This document shows positions 62,712 to 64,000 of a stretch of 64,000 bases of DNA, one piece after another (position 1 is the stretch's first letter; the number at the start of each line of letters is the position of its first letter). The DNA is from Mycolicibacterium flavescens (lineage in GTDB: Bacteria; Actinomycetota; Actinomycetes; Mycobacteriales; Mycobacteriaceae). A model generated the notes under the pieces. It made no database searches. It saw only the letters and a program-made list of their open reading frames with translations, and had not been told where the DNA came from. Both the position numbers and the translations under genes were made by a program. The stretch spans positions 62,001 through 126,000 of the forward strand of contig LR134353.1 in assembly GCA_900637135.1 (NCBI GenBank), in the 5' to 3' direction.

Positions 62712-63947
62712 ATGCGCATCGCACTTCTGTCGTACCGGAGCAAGACCCACTGTGGTGGGCAGGGCGTCTACGTCCGCTACCTGTCGCGCGGCCTCGCGGA
62801 CCTGGGCCACGAGGTCGAGGTGTTCTCGGGCCAGCCCTACCCGGAGGAACTCGATCCCCGCGTTCGGCTGACCGAGGTGCCCAGCCTGGACCTGTACCGG
62901 GAACCCGATCCGTTCCGGATTCCGTGGCCCAACGAGATCAAGACGTCGATCGACCTGCTCGAGCTGCTGACCACGTGGACGGCGGGCTTCCCCGAACCGC
63001 GCACGTTCAGCCTGCGCGCCGCGCGGTTGCTGGCTGAACGTCGCCACGAGTTCGACGTCGTGCACGACAACCAGTGCCTGGGCACCGGGCTCCGCAAGAT
63101 CGCCGGCCTCGGCCTTCCGGTGGTCGCCACCGTGCATCACCCGATCACCCGCGACAAGGTGGTTGACGTCGCGGCGGCCAAGTGGTGGCGCAAACCGCTG
63201 GTGCGACGGTGGTACGGCTTCGCCGAGATGCAGAAGCAGGTGGCCTGCGAGATCCCCGAACTGCTGACCGTGTCGTCGACGTCGGCGGCTGACATCGCCG
63301 AGGACTTCGGCGTCGCGCCCAGCCAGCTGCACGTTGTGCCGCTGGGCGTGGACACCGCGATGTTCAAGCCCGCCGAGCGACGGGTGCGCAACCGCATCAT
63401 CGCGATCGCCAGCGCCGATGTTCCCCTCAAAGGCGTCAGGCACCTGCTGCACGCGGTGGCCCGGCTGCGCGTCGAACGCGATCTCGAACTGCAGCTGGTC
63501 GCCAAGCTCGAACCGAACGGTCCCACCGAGAAGCTGATCGCCGAGCTCGGCATTTCCGACATCGTGCACAGCTCCAGCGGGTTGTCCGACAGCGAGCTGG
63601 CCGACCTGCTGGCCTCGGCCGAAGTCGCTTGCATCCCATCGCTTTACGAGGGGTTCTCGTTGCCGGCGGTGGAGGCGATGGCCAGCGGCACGCCCATCGT
63701 GGCCAGCCGCGCCGGTGCGCTGCCCGAGGTGGTGGGTGCCGACGGCGATTGCGCCCGGCTGGTGAAGCCCGCCGACGTCGACGAATTGACCGCGGTGCTC
63801 GGCGAACTACTCGACTCACCGCGTGAGCTGGCCCGCCTCGGTGCGAACGGACGCAAACGCGCGGTGGAGGTGTTCAGCTGGCAATCGGTTGCCGCGCAGA
63901 CGGTTGCGGTCTACGAGATGGCACGCGAACGGGTCGGCGCATGCTGA
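62712..63947 (+). CDS. Glycosyltransferase family 4 protein
   Basis: A 411-aa GT-B transferase. The N-terminus GGQGVYVRYLSRGLADLGHEVEV holds the acceptor-loop Gly motif, and the donor site has EGFSLPAVEAMASGTPIV and PLKGVRHLLHAV. Such enzymes move a sugar from a nucleotide donor to lipid or glycan acceptors. ATG 62712 begins the conserved fold; upstream in-frame codons fall in the leader. A methyltransferase gene starts within its last codons, which suggests a glycolipid or glycan modification pathway. Confidence 0.9.
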   Translation: MRIALLSYRSKTHCGGQGVYVRYLSRGLADLGHEVEVFSGQPYPEELDPRVRLTEVPSLDLYREPDPFRIPWPNEIKTSIDLLELLTTWTAGFPEPRTFSLRAARLLAERRHEFDVVHDNQCLGTGLRKIAGLGLPVVATVHHPITRDKVVDVAAAKWWRKPLVRRWYGFAEMQKQVACEIPELLTVSSTSAADIAEDFGVAPSQLHVVPLGVDTAMFKPAERRVRNRIIAIASADVPLKGVRHLLHAVARLRVERDLELQLVAKLEPNGPTEKLIAELGISDIVHSSSGLSDSELADLLASAEVACIPSLYEGFSLPAVEAMASGTPIVASRAGALPEVVGADGDCARLVKPADVDELTAVLGELLDSPRELARLGANGRKRAVEVFSWQSVAAQTVAVYEMARERVGAC

Positions 63948-64000
63948 CGGTCGACTTCGACCGGCTCGGCGTCGGCGAGGGCACGAAGGTGATCGACGTG
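63941..64000 (+). CDS. Probable SAM methyltransferase (3' truncated by window edge)
   Basis: Only 20 codons are in the window: MLTVDFDRLGVGEGTKVIDV. The pattern (first strand leading to KVIDV, the start of SAM motif I) suggests a class I methyltransferase. The ATG overlaps the glycosyltransferase stop by 7 bp, so the genes are translationally coupled. The rest lies outside the window. Confidence 0.65.
   Translation, partial: MLTVDFDRLGVGEGTKVIDV

Overview
The window is a G+C-rich, densely packed stretch of chromosome from a mycobacterium, most likely a fast-growing Mycolicibacterium-type species. The evidence is gene content and order. From left to right the genes follow the M. tuberculosis Rv0147-Rv0185 segment (aldehyde dehydrogenase, SDR, quinone oxidoreductase, ptpB, fadE2, pntAa/Ab/B, the Rv0157A microprotein, TetR, adhE1, thioesterase, TB18.5, mce1R, fadD5, the mce1 operon, pirin, sigG, monoacylglycerol lipase, DUF2786 protein, metallohydrolase). 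This backbone carries several insertions that I do not recall from M. tuberculosis. Family and ortholog calls rest on reading motifs, lengths and order; no database search was run.

Layout. 1-6.4 kb: a plus-strand run of redox and lipid-type enzymes (ALDH, SDR, quinone oxidoreductase, HAD hydrolase, methyltransferase, DUF456 membrane protein, LLM flavin enzyme). 6.4-8.5 kb: fadE2 and ptpB on the minus strand, fadE2 carrying a three-copy 24-bp repeat. 9.0-10.2 kb: ahpC-ahpD with a clear terminator. 10.6-12.5 kb: a NarL-type two-component system. 12.5-14.6 kb: an acyl-CoA dehydrogenase and a DUF4436 membrane protein. 14.7-17.6 kb: the proton-translocating transhydrogenase pntAa-pntAb-pntB. 17.6-25.2 kb: small membrane proteins, a 36-aa microprotein, a TetR-FadE operon, adhE1, a probable methyltransferase relic, a thioesterase and an SRPBCC protein.

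25.2-41.8 kb is the mce1 locus: a divergent FadR-type repressor (mce1R), fadD5, yrbE1AB, mce1A-E, two tandem intact copies of mce1F, and four Mce-associated genes. The mce1F duplication, with long stretches of base-for-base identity suggesting recent gene conversion, is the most striking feature. It implies that the Mce1 hexamer can be built with either of two F subunits. The locus has a strong operator candidate before fadD5 and a second dyad before yrbE1A.

41.8-57.2 kb: a DUF1275 protein, SDR, fructosamine kinase-like protein, a large secreted PE-PPE-like protein lacking a PE or PPE head, a phosphodiester glycosidase, a GlsB-type membrane protein, a PQQ-type dehydrogenase lipoprotein, pirin with a divergent MarR, an NDMA-type alcohol dehydrogenase with a KstR-consensus box, a second DUF4436 protein, sigG, monoacylglycerol lipase, a lipoprotein that looks like a catalytically dead hydrolase, and the Rv0184/Rv0185 pair.

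57.2-61.9 kb: the distal end of an ESX-1 locus (espL, espB, eccE1, mycP1) lies directly against the Rv0185 ortholog, so mce1 and part of ESX-1 are neighbours here and espK is absent from its expected place. 62-64 kb: a DUF3224 protein, then a glycosyltransferase driven by a promoter with an overlapping perfect dyad, and the start of a methyltransferase gene. I found no tRNA, rRNA, CRISPR array, insertion sequence or prophage.
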